Below are positions 35,165 to 44,169 of a stretch of 64,000 nt of DNA, one piece after another. Where the stretch lies: assembly GCA_964416385.1 (NCBI GenBank), contig CAYQDW010000005.1:13604-77603 (forward strand), given 5' to 3'. The notes beneath the pieces were generated by a model, which worked only from the letters and a program-made list of their open reading frames with translations, ran no database searches and was not told the origin of the DNA. The first letter of the stretch is position 1. Each line of letters begins with the position of its first letter. The DNA comes from JAUHWL01 sp964416385 (GTDB lineage Bacteria > Bacteroidota > Bacteroidia > Flavobacteriales > Schleiferiaceae). The translations under genes and the position numbers were made by a program.

Positions 35165-35551
35165 TTACAAACTGCTTTTTACTGCAATGCAAGAGATCTC
35201 AACTTGCGCGCCTTTTGGTAATGCTGCAACTTGTACGGTTTCGCGCGCTGGGGCCACATCTGTAAAGTACTTGCCGTAAACTTCGTTAATGGCCGCAAAC
35301 TGCCCCATATCAGTGATAAAAATGCTGCATTTCACCACGTTGGTCATGTCCATTTTAGCAGCTTGTAAAACGGCCTTCATGTTTTCTAAAACTTGTATGG
35401 TTTCTTGTTCAATATTTTCTTGCATCATTTGGCCTGTTACCGGGTGTAATGCTATTTGACCGCTTAAAAAGCACAAATCACCAACCATAATAGCTTGGTT
35501 GTATGGCCCAATAGGTGCAGGCGCATGGGGTGTTTCTATACGTTGTTTCAT
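35165..35551 (-). CDS. ridA: RidA/YjgF family enamine/imine deaminase
   Basis: RidA hydrolyses reactive 2-aminoacrylate-type enamines made by PLP enzymes. The 128-residue protein has the typical APAPIGPYNQAI start, GQIALHPVTGQ, and the conserved Arg in APARETVQVAALPKGAQVEI. A single gene; its own transcript is likely since lpdA has a promoter in between. Confidence 0.92.
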   Translation of the reverse strand: MKQRIETPHAPAPIGPYNQAIMVGDLCFLSGQIALHPVTGQMMQENIEQETIQVLENMKAVLQAAKMDMTNVVKCSIFITDMGQFAAINEVYGKYFTDVAPARETVQVAALPKGAQVEISCIAVKSSL

Positions 35552-35717
35552 GGGTATATTTTTACGCGGCCGAAGGTAAGCGTGCTATGCAAAATATTTG
35601 ATACGTTGTAGAAAGTAAATCAGAATCTTGCCATATTGCGCTATACTGATGGCAATAAACGCTTTAGAGTAAAAACTTGCCTATATAACACATACTACCT
35701 CATTAGAGACCAAAGCC

Positions 35718-36290
35718 GTGCATATTCTTCTTTTAGATAATTACGACAGTTTCACCTATAACCTTTACCACTACCTAACAGCTTTGGATGTAGCCGTTTC
35801 GGTGTATAGAAATGATGAAATCACCCCAGAAGAAACCGATCGGTTTTCTCATCTAGTATTGAGTCCGGGGCCTGGCTTACCCGCCGAAGCTGGCCATTTA
35901 ATGGCTATTATTAATCGACAAAAACACATTAAACCAATATTGGGTATATGCCTGGGCATGCAGGCACTCACCGAAGCTTTTGGGGGTACGCTTTATAACC
36001 AGCAGCAAGTAAAACATGGCGTAACTACAACAATTACTACGCACAAACCTAACCTGCTCTTTAGCCATTTACCAACTTCCTTTTGTGTTGGCTTATACCA
36101 TAGTTGGGCTGTAACAGCGGGCACTTTGCCTGCAGAACTTATGATAACAGCTAACAGCGCAGAAGGTGTTGTAATGGCCATAGAACATAAAAAACTGCCA
36201 ATCTTTGGTGTTCAATTTCATCCTGAAAGCATTTTAACAGAATTTGGTAGAAACATATTGTCTAATTGGATTAACGCAACCTCAACATAA
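35718..36290 (+). CDS. pabA: Glutamine amidotransferase component of anthranilate/aminodeoxychorismate synthase
   Basis: The 190-residue class I amidotransferase supplies ammonia from glutamine to PabB and/or TrpE. Triad: Cys78 (GICLGMQA), His168 and Glu170 (VQFHPES). PabA and TrpG cannot be told apart by sequence; no pabB or trpE lies nearby, and isolated genes of this type are usually PabA or amphibolic. One base separates it from a small secreted protein gene. Confidence 0.85.
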   Translation: MHILLLDNYDSFTYNLYHYLTALDVAVSVYRNDEITPEETDRFSHLVLSPGPGLPAEAGHLMAIINRQKHIKPILGICLGMQALTEAFGGTLYNQQQVKHGVTTTITTHKPNLLFSHLPTSFCVGLYHSWAVTAGTLPAELMITANSAEGVVMAIEHKKLPIFGVQFHPESILTEFGRNILSNWINATST

Positions 36291-36291
36291 A

Positions 36292-36696
36292 ATGAGACTT
36301 CTATTCCTTTTTTCACTCGCATTATTAAACCTGATTACAGATCAAAAGGAAATATCGCACGAAAGCAGCAATGCGTTTGCATTTCGTTTAATATCAACAC
36401 CTAACAATATAGATTTACAATCTGAATCAGGCTGCAACTGGCTTTCGCTTCATTTTTCTATTCGTCAAAACGGTAATCAAATTTTTGTGAATGAAACCGG
36501 CATGCTTGGGTCCAATCCAAACATTAAAACCACTCAACTCGAGACATCAGCTTTTCTGCTCGGTATTAGCGCTAAGACAGACACCTTAATAATAACCGGT
36601 TACAAGGGTACCATGTGGAGAGAATATAAAGCCGCTTGCCCCAATGGGTTTTGTGCTTTTGATGTTGATGAGAATGCTATTTCGCCCAGTAATTAA
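36292..36696 (+). CDS. Small secreted protein, unknown function
   Basis: The ATG at 36292 follows the pabA stop by one base and gives 134 residues; an earlier in-frame start at 36244 lies inside pabA. It has a signal peptide (MRLLFLFSLALLNLI), no lipobox, and a mature part with three cysteines (ESGCNW, AACPNGFC). I do not recognise a family. The stop overlaps the stop of the convergent lptD gene by 3 bp. Coding is supported by tight spacing and a sound signal peptide. Confidence 0.6.
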   Translation: MRLLFLFSLALLNLITDQKEISHESSNAFAFRLISTPNNIDLQSESGCNWLSLHFSIRQNGNQIFVNETGMLGSNPNIKTTQLETSAFLLGISAKTDTLIITGYKGTMWREYKAACPNGFCAFDVDENAISPSN

Positions 36697-39323
36697 AAGT
36701 CACCCAAATTACGTCTGCGCTCTAATTTGGCATCTTTAAAGCTATTGGCTTTGATATTAATACCAATCATATAACTCTGCTGAAAGCCAAAAGGTACCCA
36801 ATTAATGCGGAGTTCCCAGCAATGTAAATCGCGCACAATGTTTAGATTGGTATAGGTTATTTCTTGCCGAACTAAATCATAACCAGTGGTAACAATCAGG
36901 TGCCAATTTGGTGTAGGATCAAATTGAACATCAACACCTAAAGCATGCGTACCAATGCGCGATTGCAGATTAGTGTTAGAAATTTGGTAATTATACTGCA
37001 GACCAATACTCCAAGGCATGCTAAAATCCATGTAATTTGAAACGCTGTAATAGTTGATGTCATCTTCTTCAAGGCCCAACGGACTTGAACTGTTTTGTTT
37101 TTTTCGTTCTGCCCCAAGATTGCCCTGCCAGCGCATATTAACACTAAAATTACTAGAGGTATTACGTGCAAGCACACCATTAATTTCTCTAGCAGAAATA
37201 TTTACTCGTTTATTTTGAGTGGTATCAAAACCATAAAAATCATAAACCCCTTGGTATGTAAGCTGCACTTTGTTTTTGAGCACGCTGCTTTGAGCCACAA
37301 CATTTAAAGGTGCCCAATTAAATTCTTTGGCGGCCATATTGTAGCTTGTTCCAAAATTTAAACGGTCTAAAATCTTTATTTTCCTCTCGCCAGTGCTGTC
37401 TTTTGAGCTTCTAATCTTTGCTTCTAGATTGTTGCCAAGTTGCATATTAACGCTTCCGTTTACCCCGCGGCCAGCCGAGCCATAGAGGTAGCCGTTAAAG
37501 CGGTCAAAATACTGTGTTGTACCTGTTGAATCTTCAAGTTGTTGGTAAACACCCCAAAATTCATTTGAAAAATCTGGCGAATAACTAAAGCCTACTTGAG
37601 GCGTCATCATGTGCCTAATGGCCCGAATCTTCCCTTTTTTAAAAAAGAATGTTCCATATACTTTGGTAGACACATTGGCACTGGCAGAAAAAGTATTCAC
37701 CATAGAAAAACCAGAAACGGTATCTGTTACCAGAGAGTCATTACCCTGATAGCTGTACGTATGTTTACTTGGATACCAACGTGACGTAAAACGTGCCGAT
37801 GGACTAAAGGAGAAAAACTTAAACAAACGCTCATTTGTACTCACGTTAATATTATGATTCATCCCAGTTTGCAGTTGCTGCGAAATTCTTTCTGCACCAA
37901 CACGTAATGAGTCATAATTAGTAGCAAGCCGAGCTTCTGTTGCAGCTGCATAGTTTACCCCAATGCGCTCATACCATTTAGCCTTGCCAACGCGATTTTT
38001 TTGTTCAAAAGGAAAAATACGCTGCATGGTAAAGGCCATTTTTGGCAAGGATAGACTGAAATTTTTATTGATGTTATTCTGGGTATGGTAAGCACTAGCC
38101 GTAAGTGAAAAAGGTGTGCCTAACCAGCGCTTATCCATGCTTATGGATGATGTGGTGGTATTTTGCAAAAAGTCATTCGGACTATTTGTATTAAACCTAT
38201 TAAACGTTGGGTTGGCCAAATCTACACTGGCAGAAAATGTTAAGTCTGGTCTTGCCTTAGGGTCTTGTCTATGGCTCCACCGAATTCTAAAATCCCTAGA
38301 ATCTTCAAAGCGCCCATAATCTTGGTAACGCGGATCGCCAATAAGCGTTCTATTGTAGCGCATCTCTAGAGTACCGTTATACGCATAGCGCTTTTTATAA
38401 TTGCTAGAAGCGCGTACGCCCCAACCGCCTCTAGAGTACACCTCGCCTGTTAATGATAAATCTACAAACTGATTTATGCTGAAATAATACCCGCCATTAA
38501 CCAAACCAAAACCTTTGCCCTCATGGCTATTAAAGGTTGGGATGATGAATCCTGATGCGCGTTTATCTTGCGCAGGAAAAAATCCGAATGGCAAGATGAT
38601 AGGCGTTGGCACATCTGCAATAACAAGGTTTGCCGGCCCCGTAATAATGCGGTCGCCAACAATAATTTTTGCCTTATCTGTTGTTACTTCAAAATGCGGA
38701 TGCCGCTTATTGCATGTTGTAAACGCAGTGTGCTTAATATAAAAAGTGCTTTCATCTTGGCGTTTAATCACATCTCCATGTAAATAGCTTTCTCCTTCTC
38801 GGGTAATTACTGTTTTAATGATTGCCTTATTACTTGAAAAGTTATAACGGATTTCGGAAGTCTCGTATGTTTCGTCTCCTTGTTTAAAAATGGGCGATTG
38901 CACAATGTTACCTGCACTATCTAAAATACCACGGGCATACACCTCATTTTTTCCCCAATCTAATTCAATGTAACCAGCATCAAGACTAACATCACCGTAA
39001 TCAATATGTGCTTTATTGTATAGAAAAGCCTTGTTTAAAGCAACCATAATGGGGATGCTGTCTTCGGCATGATAATTCACCAAGCTCTTTAGCACAGATG
39101 GCGAAATCAAGGAGTCTGTTTGGGTGGTATCAGAAAGCGTTTTCTCGAACTTATCTTGCGTTACCGTGTTAACCGCATTAAGCATATTGAGCATGCCTGC
39201 ATCCGGTTTTAGCAACGTTGTATCTTTTTGCGTTTCTGTTGGCTCTTGCTGCGCAAAAACCAGAAACGGAAATACAAAAAACAGCGTTAATAACTTGTAT
39301 AACCCTTTTGTATGCTGCAGCAA
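36693..39323 (-). CDS. lptD: LPS-assembly outer-membrane protein LptD (Bacteroidota type)
   Basis: LptD inserts lipopolysaccharide into the outer leaflet. The 876-residue protein has a signal peptide (to VFAQ), an OstA/LptA-like beta-jellyroll (about 100-250; LDAGYIELDWGKNEVYARG, SYLHGDVIKRQ, FTTCNKRHPHFEV) and a large C-terminal barrel of aromatic-rich beta strands (about 255-870). GFFPAQDKRASGFIIPTF marks the junction. The LptD cysteine pattern of E. coli is not evident. It diverges from the amidase-mlaD genes, forming an envelope-biogenesis neighbourhood. Confidence 0.9.
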   Translation of the reverse strand: MLQHTKGLYKLLTLFFVFPFLVFAQQEPTETQKDTTLLKPDAGMLNMLNAVNTVTQDKFEKTLSDTTQTDSLISPSVLKSLVNYHAEDSIPIMVALNKAFLYNKAHIDYGDVSLDAGYIELDWGKNEVYARGILDSAGNIVQSPIFKQGDETYETSEIRYNFSSNKAIIKTVITREGESYLHGDVIKRQDESTFYIKHTAFTTCNKRHPHFEVTTDKAKIIVGDRIITGPANLVIADVPTPIILPFGFFPAQDKRASGFIIPTFNSHEGKGFGLVNGGYYFSINQFVDLSLTGEVYSRGGWGVRASSNYKKRYAYNGTLEMRYNRTLIGDPRYQDYGRFEDSRDFRIRWSHRQDPKARPDLTFSASVDLANPTFNRFNTNSPNDFLQNTTTSSISMDKRWLGTPFSLTASAYHTQNNINKNFSLSLPKMAFTMQRIFPFEQKNRVGKAKWYERIGVNYAAATEARLATNYDSLRVGAERISQQLQTGMNHNINVSTNERLFKFFSFSPSARFTSRWYPSKHTYSYQGNDSLVTDTVSGFSMVNTFSASANVSTKVYGTFFFKKGKIRAIRHMMTPQVGFSYSPDFSNEFWGVYQQLEDSTGTTQYFDRFNGYLYGSAGRGVNGSVNMQLGNNLEAKIRSSKDSTGERKIKILDRLNFGTSYNMAAKEFNWAPLNVVAQSSVLKNKVQLTYQGVYDFYGFDTTQNKRVNISAREINGVLARNTSSNFSVNMRWQGNLGAERKKQNSSSPLGLEEDDINYYSVSNYMDFSMPWSIGLQYNYQISNTNLQSRIGTHALGVDVQFDPTPNWHLIVTTGYDLVRQEITYTNLNIVRDLHCWELRINWVPFGFQQSYMIGINIKANSFKDAKLERRRNLGDF

Positions 39324-39341
39324 GCTGTAATATTACTTTTG
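39308..39341 (+). promoter_or_regulatory. Candidate promoter of the amidase-mlaD unit
   Basis: TTG (39308-39310), 23 bp, TACTTTTG (39334-39341). The -33 lies within the first lptD codons. Confidence 0.45.
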
Positions 39342-39355
39342 TAGATTAATCGCGC

Positions 39356-39363
39356 CAAAATTA
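39356..39363 (-). promoter_or_regulatory. Candidate -7 box of lptD
   Basis: The minus strand reads TAATTTTG, 32 bp before the lptD ATG; no -33 TTG seen. Confidence 0.4.
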
Positions 39364-39416
39364 AGCATTTTTAATGCCAGAAAAGGTTAGTAAACGTTCT
39401 AAGCACCTAAGGTCTC

Positions 39417-40616
39417 ATGCATACGCCTCAAAATTCTAAACCCTTTACCCGTTTATTGTTACTAACGCTTCTCGTTGGATTTATTATTCCATCAATTGCC
39501 ATGATGCCATTTCGTTTATCTAACGGTACGGTTAAGCGTGTGGTTATTGATGCCGGACATGGCGGTAGAGATTCTGGCAACCTCGGCACCGGCCGCTATA
39601 AATCAAAAGAAAAAGACATTTCACTAGAGGTTGCACAGATGGTAGGCAACTATATCAAGCAGAACATACCAGATGTTGAAGTGATTTATACCCGCGATAG
39701 CGACACCTTTATTGAACTCAGAGAACGGCCAGCCATTGCCAATAGGGCGGATGCCGATTTATTTATTTCTATACACTGCAATGCAGCAACCAGCAGTGCG
39801 GCATACGGCACCGAAACTTTTGTGATGGGCTTAACGCGTGAGCAAGCAAACCTGGATGTTGCCAAGCGCGAAAACTCTGTTATTTTTCTAGAAGAAAACT
39901 TTGAAGAAAAATATGAAGGCTTTGACCCCAATGACCCTCAAAATGCTATTGTGGCACAAATTTCTTCCAACGCCTATTTAGATCAAAGCGTAAGATTTGC
40001 ACAACTCATTCAAGATGAATTTACGGGCCGCGTAAAAAGACATAACCGAGGCGTAAAGCAAAGCGTGCTTTATGTTTTAGATTTTACAGCTATGCCAAGC
40101 GTGTTGATAGAGCTCGGCTTTTTAACCAATAGAAGCGAAGAAGATTTTTTGAATTCTAAAAGTGGTAAGGAGCTTATGGCTAGTGCCATCTATAGGGCGT
40201 TTAAACAGTACAAAAAGGAAGCCGATGAACTAGACCGCATCAATGAAGACACGATGCCCAAATTGAATAACCAAACAGCGGTAGGTACAGATAAAACAGA
40301 ATCAACAAGTACGCAAGAAGAAAAGCAAGCGCCAGCACCAATAACTAAAGCCAACGCCCCGATATATAAAATTCAAATCGCCACAAGCGGTACCAAGCTC
40401 GCCTTGTTGCCAAAGAATTTTAACGGCTTAACAGATGTTGATGTTTATACCTACAATGAATTGTATAAGTACACTTGGGGCGCATTTAATACCGTAGAAG
40501 AAGCCAATAGTGCACTGCCAACTGTAAAAGCTAAAGGCTATAAAGATGCGTTTGTAATCGCTTTTTATAATGGCGAACGGATTAGCTTGGCAAAAGCCGC
40601 TCAAATCCAACAGTAG
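39417..40616 (+). CDS. N-acetylmuramoyl-L-alanine amidase with SPOR-like C-terminus
   Basis: The 399-residue zinc amidase cuts the MurNAc-L-Ala bond during cell separation. N-terminal hydrophobic signal/anchor (12-30); Amidase_3 domain (about 40-265) with zinc ligands His48 (DAGHGG), Glu65 (KEKDIS) and His120 (ISIHCNAA), and catalytic Glu in LIELGFLTN. A low-complexity linker leads to a SPOR-like domain (about 327-399; PIYKIQIATSG, KGYKDAFVIAFYNGERI) that would bind denuded glycan at the septum. It is followed by mlaD 31 bp downstream. Confidence 0.93.
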   Translation: MHTPQNSKPFTRLLLLTLLVGFIIPSIAMMPFRLSNGTVKRVVIDAGHGGRDSGNLGTGRYKSKEKDISLEVAQMVGNYIKQNIPDVEVIYTRDSDTFIELRERPAIANRADADLFISIHCNAATSSAAYGTETFVMGLTREQANLDVAKRENSVIFLEENFEEKYEGFDPNDPQNAIVAQISSNAYLDQSVRFAQLIQDEFTGRVKRHNRGVKQSVLYVLDFTAMPSVLIELGFLTNRSEEDFLNSKSGKELMASAIYRAFKQYKKEADELDRINEDTMPKLNNQTAVGTDKTESTSTQEEKQAPAPITKANAPIYKIQIATSGTKLALLPKNFNGLTDVDVYTYNELYKYTWGAFNTVEEANSALPTVKAKGYKDAFVIAFYNGERISLAKAAQIQQ

Positions 40617-40647
40617 GTTTATTTTTGTTGGATAACAAAACTTGATT

Positions 40648-41697
40648 ATGGCTTTGAAGATTTCACGTGAGTTTAAAGTTGGCTTTTACATTGTATTAGC
40701 CCTTGGCATTTTATATTGGGGGATTAACTTTCTAAAAGGCACAGATGTATTTGAATCTGGAAGAGTCTTTTATGCCGTTTATGATAATACCGAGGGGCTT
40801 ACCAAAGCGAAAGCAGTGCAGATTAATGGTTTTCAGGTAGGCCTTATAGATGATATCTACTTTCATCCTAACAAAACTGGGAAGCTTGTTGTTAAAATGC
40901 TCATTCAAGAAGAGTATCCTATTGCAAAAAATAGCGTAGCACGCATTCACAGTAGCGGCTTATTGGGTGAAAAGACCATTGCCCTACTGTTGGGTAATGA
41001 TGCCGAACTCGCCCAAAACGGAGATACCTTACGCAGTGCCATAGAAGGTACCTTAACAGATGAAGTTAACAAGCAAGTAGCCCCGATAAAAGCAAAAGCT
41101 GAAAAACTTTTGGGTTCTTTAGATACTGCAGTAACCCTTATTACGGGCTTTTTAAATGAGGATACGCGCAATAACTTCGTGCGTAGCTTTGACAACCTCC
41201 GCAAAACATTCGAAAATCTAGAACAGTCGTCTGATTTATTAGAACGCTATCTGGCTGAAAATAAAGGCAGTTTTGACAAGCTAGCAACTAACCTAGAATC
41301 TATCACCACCAACTTATCTGCAAATAACTCAAACATTACACATGTTTTAAATAACCTTAATGAGATAACTGATAGCTTACGCAAGGCGGATATACAAGCA
41401 ACTTTTACAAAAGTAACCTCTGTTGCAGACCAGCTTAACACCACCTTAACCCGAATAAATTCTGGTGAAGGAAGTTTAGGAGAATTAATTAATGACGATA
41501 GGCTTTACGAAAACTTAAACGATGCAGCCGCAGATTTAGACCGCCTTTTGCTTGACATAAAGTACAACCCTAACAAGTATTTTAACGTGAGTTTATTTGG
41601 CAGCAAACGGTTTTATTCTGAAGAAGAAATTAAAGCCATTGAGAAAGAAATAAAAGAACGTGAACGCGAAGAAAAAGACAAAAAACCTACTAAATAA
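40648..41697 (+). CDS. mlaD: MlaD-family (MCE domain) lipid-transport protein
   Basis: The 349-residue reading from ATG 40648 has one N-terminal transmembrane helix (9-28), an MCE domain (about 35-115; VQINGFQVGLIDDIYF, SSGLLGEKTIAL) and a long helical C-terminal tail with coiled-coil character, ending in charged residues. MCE proteins form hexameric tunnels for phospholipid transfer between membranes. The ATPase and permease genes (mlaFE) are not in this window. Confidence 0.88.
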   Translation: MALKISREFKVGFYIVLALGILYWGINFLKGTDVFESGRVFYAVYDNTEGLTKAKAVQINGFQVGLIDDIYFHPNKTGKLVVKMLIQEEYPIAKNSVARIHSSGLLGEKTIALLLGNDAELAQNGDTLRSAIEGTLTDEVNKQVAPIKAKAEKLLGSLDTAVTLITGFLNEDTRNNFVRSFDNLRKTFENLEQSSDLLERYLAENKGSFDKLATNLESITTNLSANNSNITHVLNNLNEITDSLRKADIQATFTKVTSVADQLNTTLTRINSGEGSLGELINDDRLYENLNDAAADLDRLLLDIKYNPNKYFNVSLFGSKRFYSEEEIKAIEKEIKEREREEKDKKPTK

Positions 41698-41767
41698 TTA
41701 TTAGAAACCATACACATTGCTCTGGTATGCCATTTTCTAGTAGCCCACCAAAAATCAAAAAGAAAAC

Positions 41768-43072
41768 ATGCAATACATACAAAGCCTCGTATTTATCATC
41801 TGCTTGGCAATAGCCATTTGGTACTTTTCTAAGCAGGTTAGAAAAATTCAGCGCAACATAAATTTAGGTCGTGATAAAGATCTGTCAGACCGTAAATCAG
41901 AGCGATTTAAAACCATGCTGCGCGTGGCTTTTGGGCAAAGTAAAATGCAAGCCAGACCCATTGCTGGCTTCTTTCACTTTATTGTTTATGCTGGTTTTAT
42001 TCTCATCAATATAGAAGTTGTTGAGATTTTAATTGATGGCATTTTTGGAACACATCGCATCCTTGCTGCGCCTTTAGGAGGTGTTTACAATGCCGCGTTA
42101 AGTTTTTTTGAAATACTGGCGGTTTTAGTCATCGTGGCTTGCGTTGTGTTTTTATGGCGAAGAAATGTTGCTAAACTTGATCGGTTTCACAAACCAGAAA
42201 TGAAAGGCTGGCCCTTTAAAGACGCCAATACCATTTTATACATTGAAATCGCCCTGATGTCGGCCTTATTAATAATGAATGCTGCTGAGGCCAATTTCAC
42301 CAATCCTGTGGCCGGCCCATTTGTGATTAGCCAATTTATTGCACCACTTTTTTCTGGCCTAGAACAACCTGCCTTACATTTTATAGAACGCTTTTTTTGG
42401 TGGTTGCATATTTTAGGTATTCTGGCTTTTCTCAACTATCTACCATTTTCTAAGCACTTCCATATTCTTCTTGCTTTTCCAAATACATGGTATAGCAACC
42501 TAAATGCAAAAGGCAAATTTGCCAACATGGAGAGCGTAACCAATGAGGTTAAAATGATGCTAGACCCCAGTGCCGACCCCTACGCTGCACCTCCAGAAGC
42601 GCAAGCCGCACCTGAACGCTTTGGCGCAAAAGATGTGATGGATTTGAATTGGGTAAATCTTATGAATGCCTATACCTGTACAGAATGCGGCAGGTGTACC
42701 TCAGAATGTCCTGCCAACCAGACCGGGAAATTGCTTTCGCCAAGAAAAATCATGATGGATACCCGCGACCGACTTGAAGAAGTTGGTGCAAACATAGATG
42801 CCAATGGCACCTTTAATGATGACGGCAAATCGCTTTTAGATCACTACATCACACGCGAAGAACTCTGGGCATGTACCAGCTGCAATGCCTGCGTACAGGC
42901 TTGCCCCGTAAATATTGACCCACTAAGCATTATCATGCAAATGCGTCAGTATTTGGTGATGGAGGAAAGTGCTGCAAGTCAAGAATTGAACATAATGATG
43001 ACTAACATCGAAAATAATGGCGCGCCTTGGCAATTTAGCCAAATGGATCGTGCAAACTGGATTAATGAATAA
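41768..43072 (+). CDS. Membrane (4Fe-4S) electron-transfer protein, HdrD/GlpC-like N-terminal partner
   Basis: The 434-residue protein has five or so transmembrane segments (3-20, 66-88, 108-130, 156-172, 210-226) and a soluble part with two 4Fe-4S motifs: CTECGRCTSEC (304-314) and CTSCNACVQAC (369-379), each followed by P. It resembles the membrane/ferredoxin half of heterodisulfide-reductase-like modules. The CCG-domain half is encoded at 47851-48642, separated here by about 4.8 kb, whereas I recall the two being adjacent in other Bacteroidota. Electron donor and acceptor are unknown. Confidence 0.85.
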   Translation: MQYIQSLVFIICLAIAIWYFSKQVRKIQRNINLGRDKDLSDRKSERFKTMLRVAFGQSKMQARPIAGFFHFIVYAGFILINIEVVEILIDGIFGTHRILAAPLGGVYNAALSFFEILAVLVIVACVVFLWRRNVAKLDRFHKPEMKGWPFKDANTILYIEIALMSALLIMNAAEANFTNPVAGPFVISQFIAPLFSGLEQPALHFIERFFWWLHILGILAFLNYLPFSKHFHILLAFPNTWYSNLNAKGKFANMESVTNEVKMMLDPSADPYAAPPEAQAAPERFGAKDVMDLNWVNLMNAYTCTECGRCTSECPANQTGKLLSPRKIMMDTRDRLEEVGANIDANGTFNDDGKSLLDHYITREELWACTSCNACVQACPVNIDPLSIIMQMRQYLVMEESAASQELNIMMTNIENNGAPWQFSQMDRANWINE

Positions 43073-43090
43073 CCTAACTAATTGGTAGAA

Positions 43091-43534
43091 ATGGCGAATA
43101 ATGCAAACGAAATTATCAATCAACATTTGCGTGAAGCTGCGGTAGATGGAAAGAAAATCAGCCCTGTTCTACCAAAGCATATTAAGAACTTTTTGATAGA
43201 TATTGATGGTACCATTTGCGATGACATTCCAAATGAAGAACCAGAACGCATGGCTACTTGTGACGCCTATCCGGACGCCTTAAAAACCCTTAACGATTGG
43301 TATGCAGAAGGTCATATCATTACCTTTTTTACAAGCCGTGTTGAAGAACATCGAGAGATTACGGAGCGTTGGCTTGATGAAAAAGGGTTTAATTATCACG
43401 GCTTGCTCATGGGCAAACCTAGAGGCGGCAATTACCATTGGATTGATAATCACTTGGTTCGCGCAACGCGCTATAAAGGTAAATTCACAGATTTGATTGA
43501 TAAAAAAGTTACTATTCAAGTCTTTAAAGAATGA
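43091..43534 (+). CDS. HAD-superfamily hydrolase-like protein
   Basis: The ATG at 43091 (a TTG at 43082 is possible) gives 147 residues. The HAD motif I is FLIDIDGTICDD (DxDGT), motif II is FFTSRVEEH, and KPRGGNYHWIDNHLVRATRYKG follows. This short cap-less form is often annotated in flavobacteria as phosphoheptose isomerase or 5'-nucleotidase-like; the label is not supported by evidence here. It starts 18 bp after the Fe-S gene and overlaps the next lipoprotein gene by 4 bp. Confidence 0.75.
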   Translation: MANNANEIINQHLREAAVDGKKISPVLPKHIKNFLIDIDGTICDDIPNEEPERMATCDAYPDALKTLNDWYAEGHIITFFTSRVEEHREITERWLDEKGFNYHGLLMGKPRGGNYHWIDNHLVRATRYKGKFTDLIDKKVTIQVFKE

Positions 43535-44115
43535 CCTTGGCACGCATCTATTTTGCAATCATTTTTGTTGTTTTAAGCACTTCAGCCTGCAAAAAAGAAG
43601 ACACAGTCTTCATCCCATTGCACGCACAAAGTACGAAGTGGATTCAAAAAGATTTTCCGTGGGCATTCGTCAATCAATCGTCAGACACTCTGCAAATTTC
43701 ATCAGCACAAACCACCCGCTATCGGCTATCTGATTTGGTTGATCTTTCCACAACAGAAGGCTTTATTGATTATGAAATTGTTGAGCAGCGTTTTTCCATA
43801 GACGCACAAACATCGTTTGCACTAAAACTACGGGCAAACTTGCAAGACTCTACCTATTTGAGAGAAGATCTCGCATCTGTTCATTTATCGTGGAATGCTT
43901 TACAAGCATCAACTTATGGTTATGCTTGGCCCAAAAATTACTTTGAGCCACCTGCATTGTTTTTCAAAACATTTACAATTAACGGTACAACCTATAACAA
44001 CGTTTATGTGAGCGAAACTATTGATGGCGGCAATAGACTCACATTGTACTATAACATCAGCACTGGCCTAATTGGCTTTGAAAGAAGTGGCGAAATTTAT
44101 AACCGTGTAGAATAA
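43531..44115 (+). CDS. Orphan lipoprotein, unknown function
   Basis: 194 residues with a lipoprotein signal (TSAC, Cys20). The mature part is predicted mostly beta with many Ser/Thr and aromatic residues (RYRLSDLVDL, YNISTGLIGFERSG). I recognise no domain. It is coupled to the HAD gene by an ATGA overlap and followed by a terminator, so it ends the transcript that starts in the envelope block. Confidence 0.65.
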   Translation: MTLARIYFAIIFVVLSTSACKKEDTVFIPLHAQSTKWIQKDFPWAFVNQSSDTLQISSAQTTRYRLSDLVDLSTTEGFIDYEIVEQRFSIDAQTSFALKLRANLQDSTYLREDLASVHLSWNALQASTYGYAWPKNYFEPPALFFKTFTINGTTYNNVYVSETIDGGNRLTLYYNISTGLIGFERSGEIYNRVE

Positions 44116-44147
44116 AAAAAGGAGGCCATTTTCATAGCCTCCCTTTA
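44113..44147. terminator. Intrinsic terminator
   Basis: A run of A, GGAGGC (44121-44126), 10-base loop, GCCTCC (44137-44142), then CTTT; probably used from both sides. Confidence 0.75.
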
Positions 44148-44169
44148 GATTTATTGTAAAAAGCAATGG

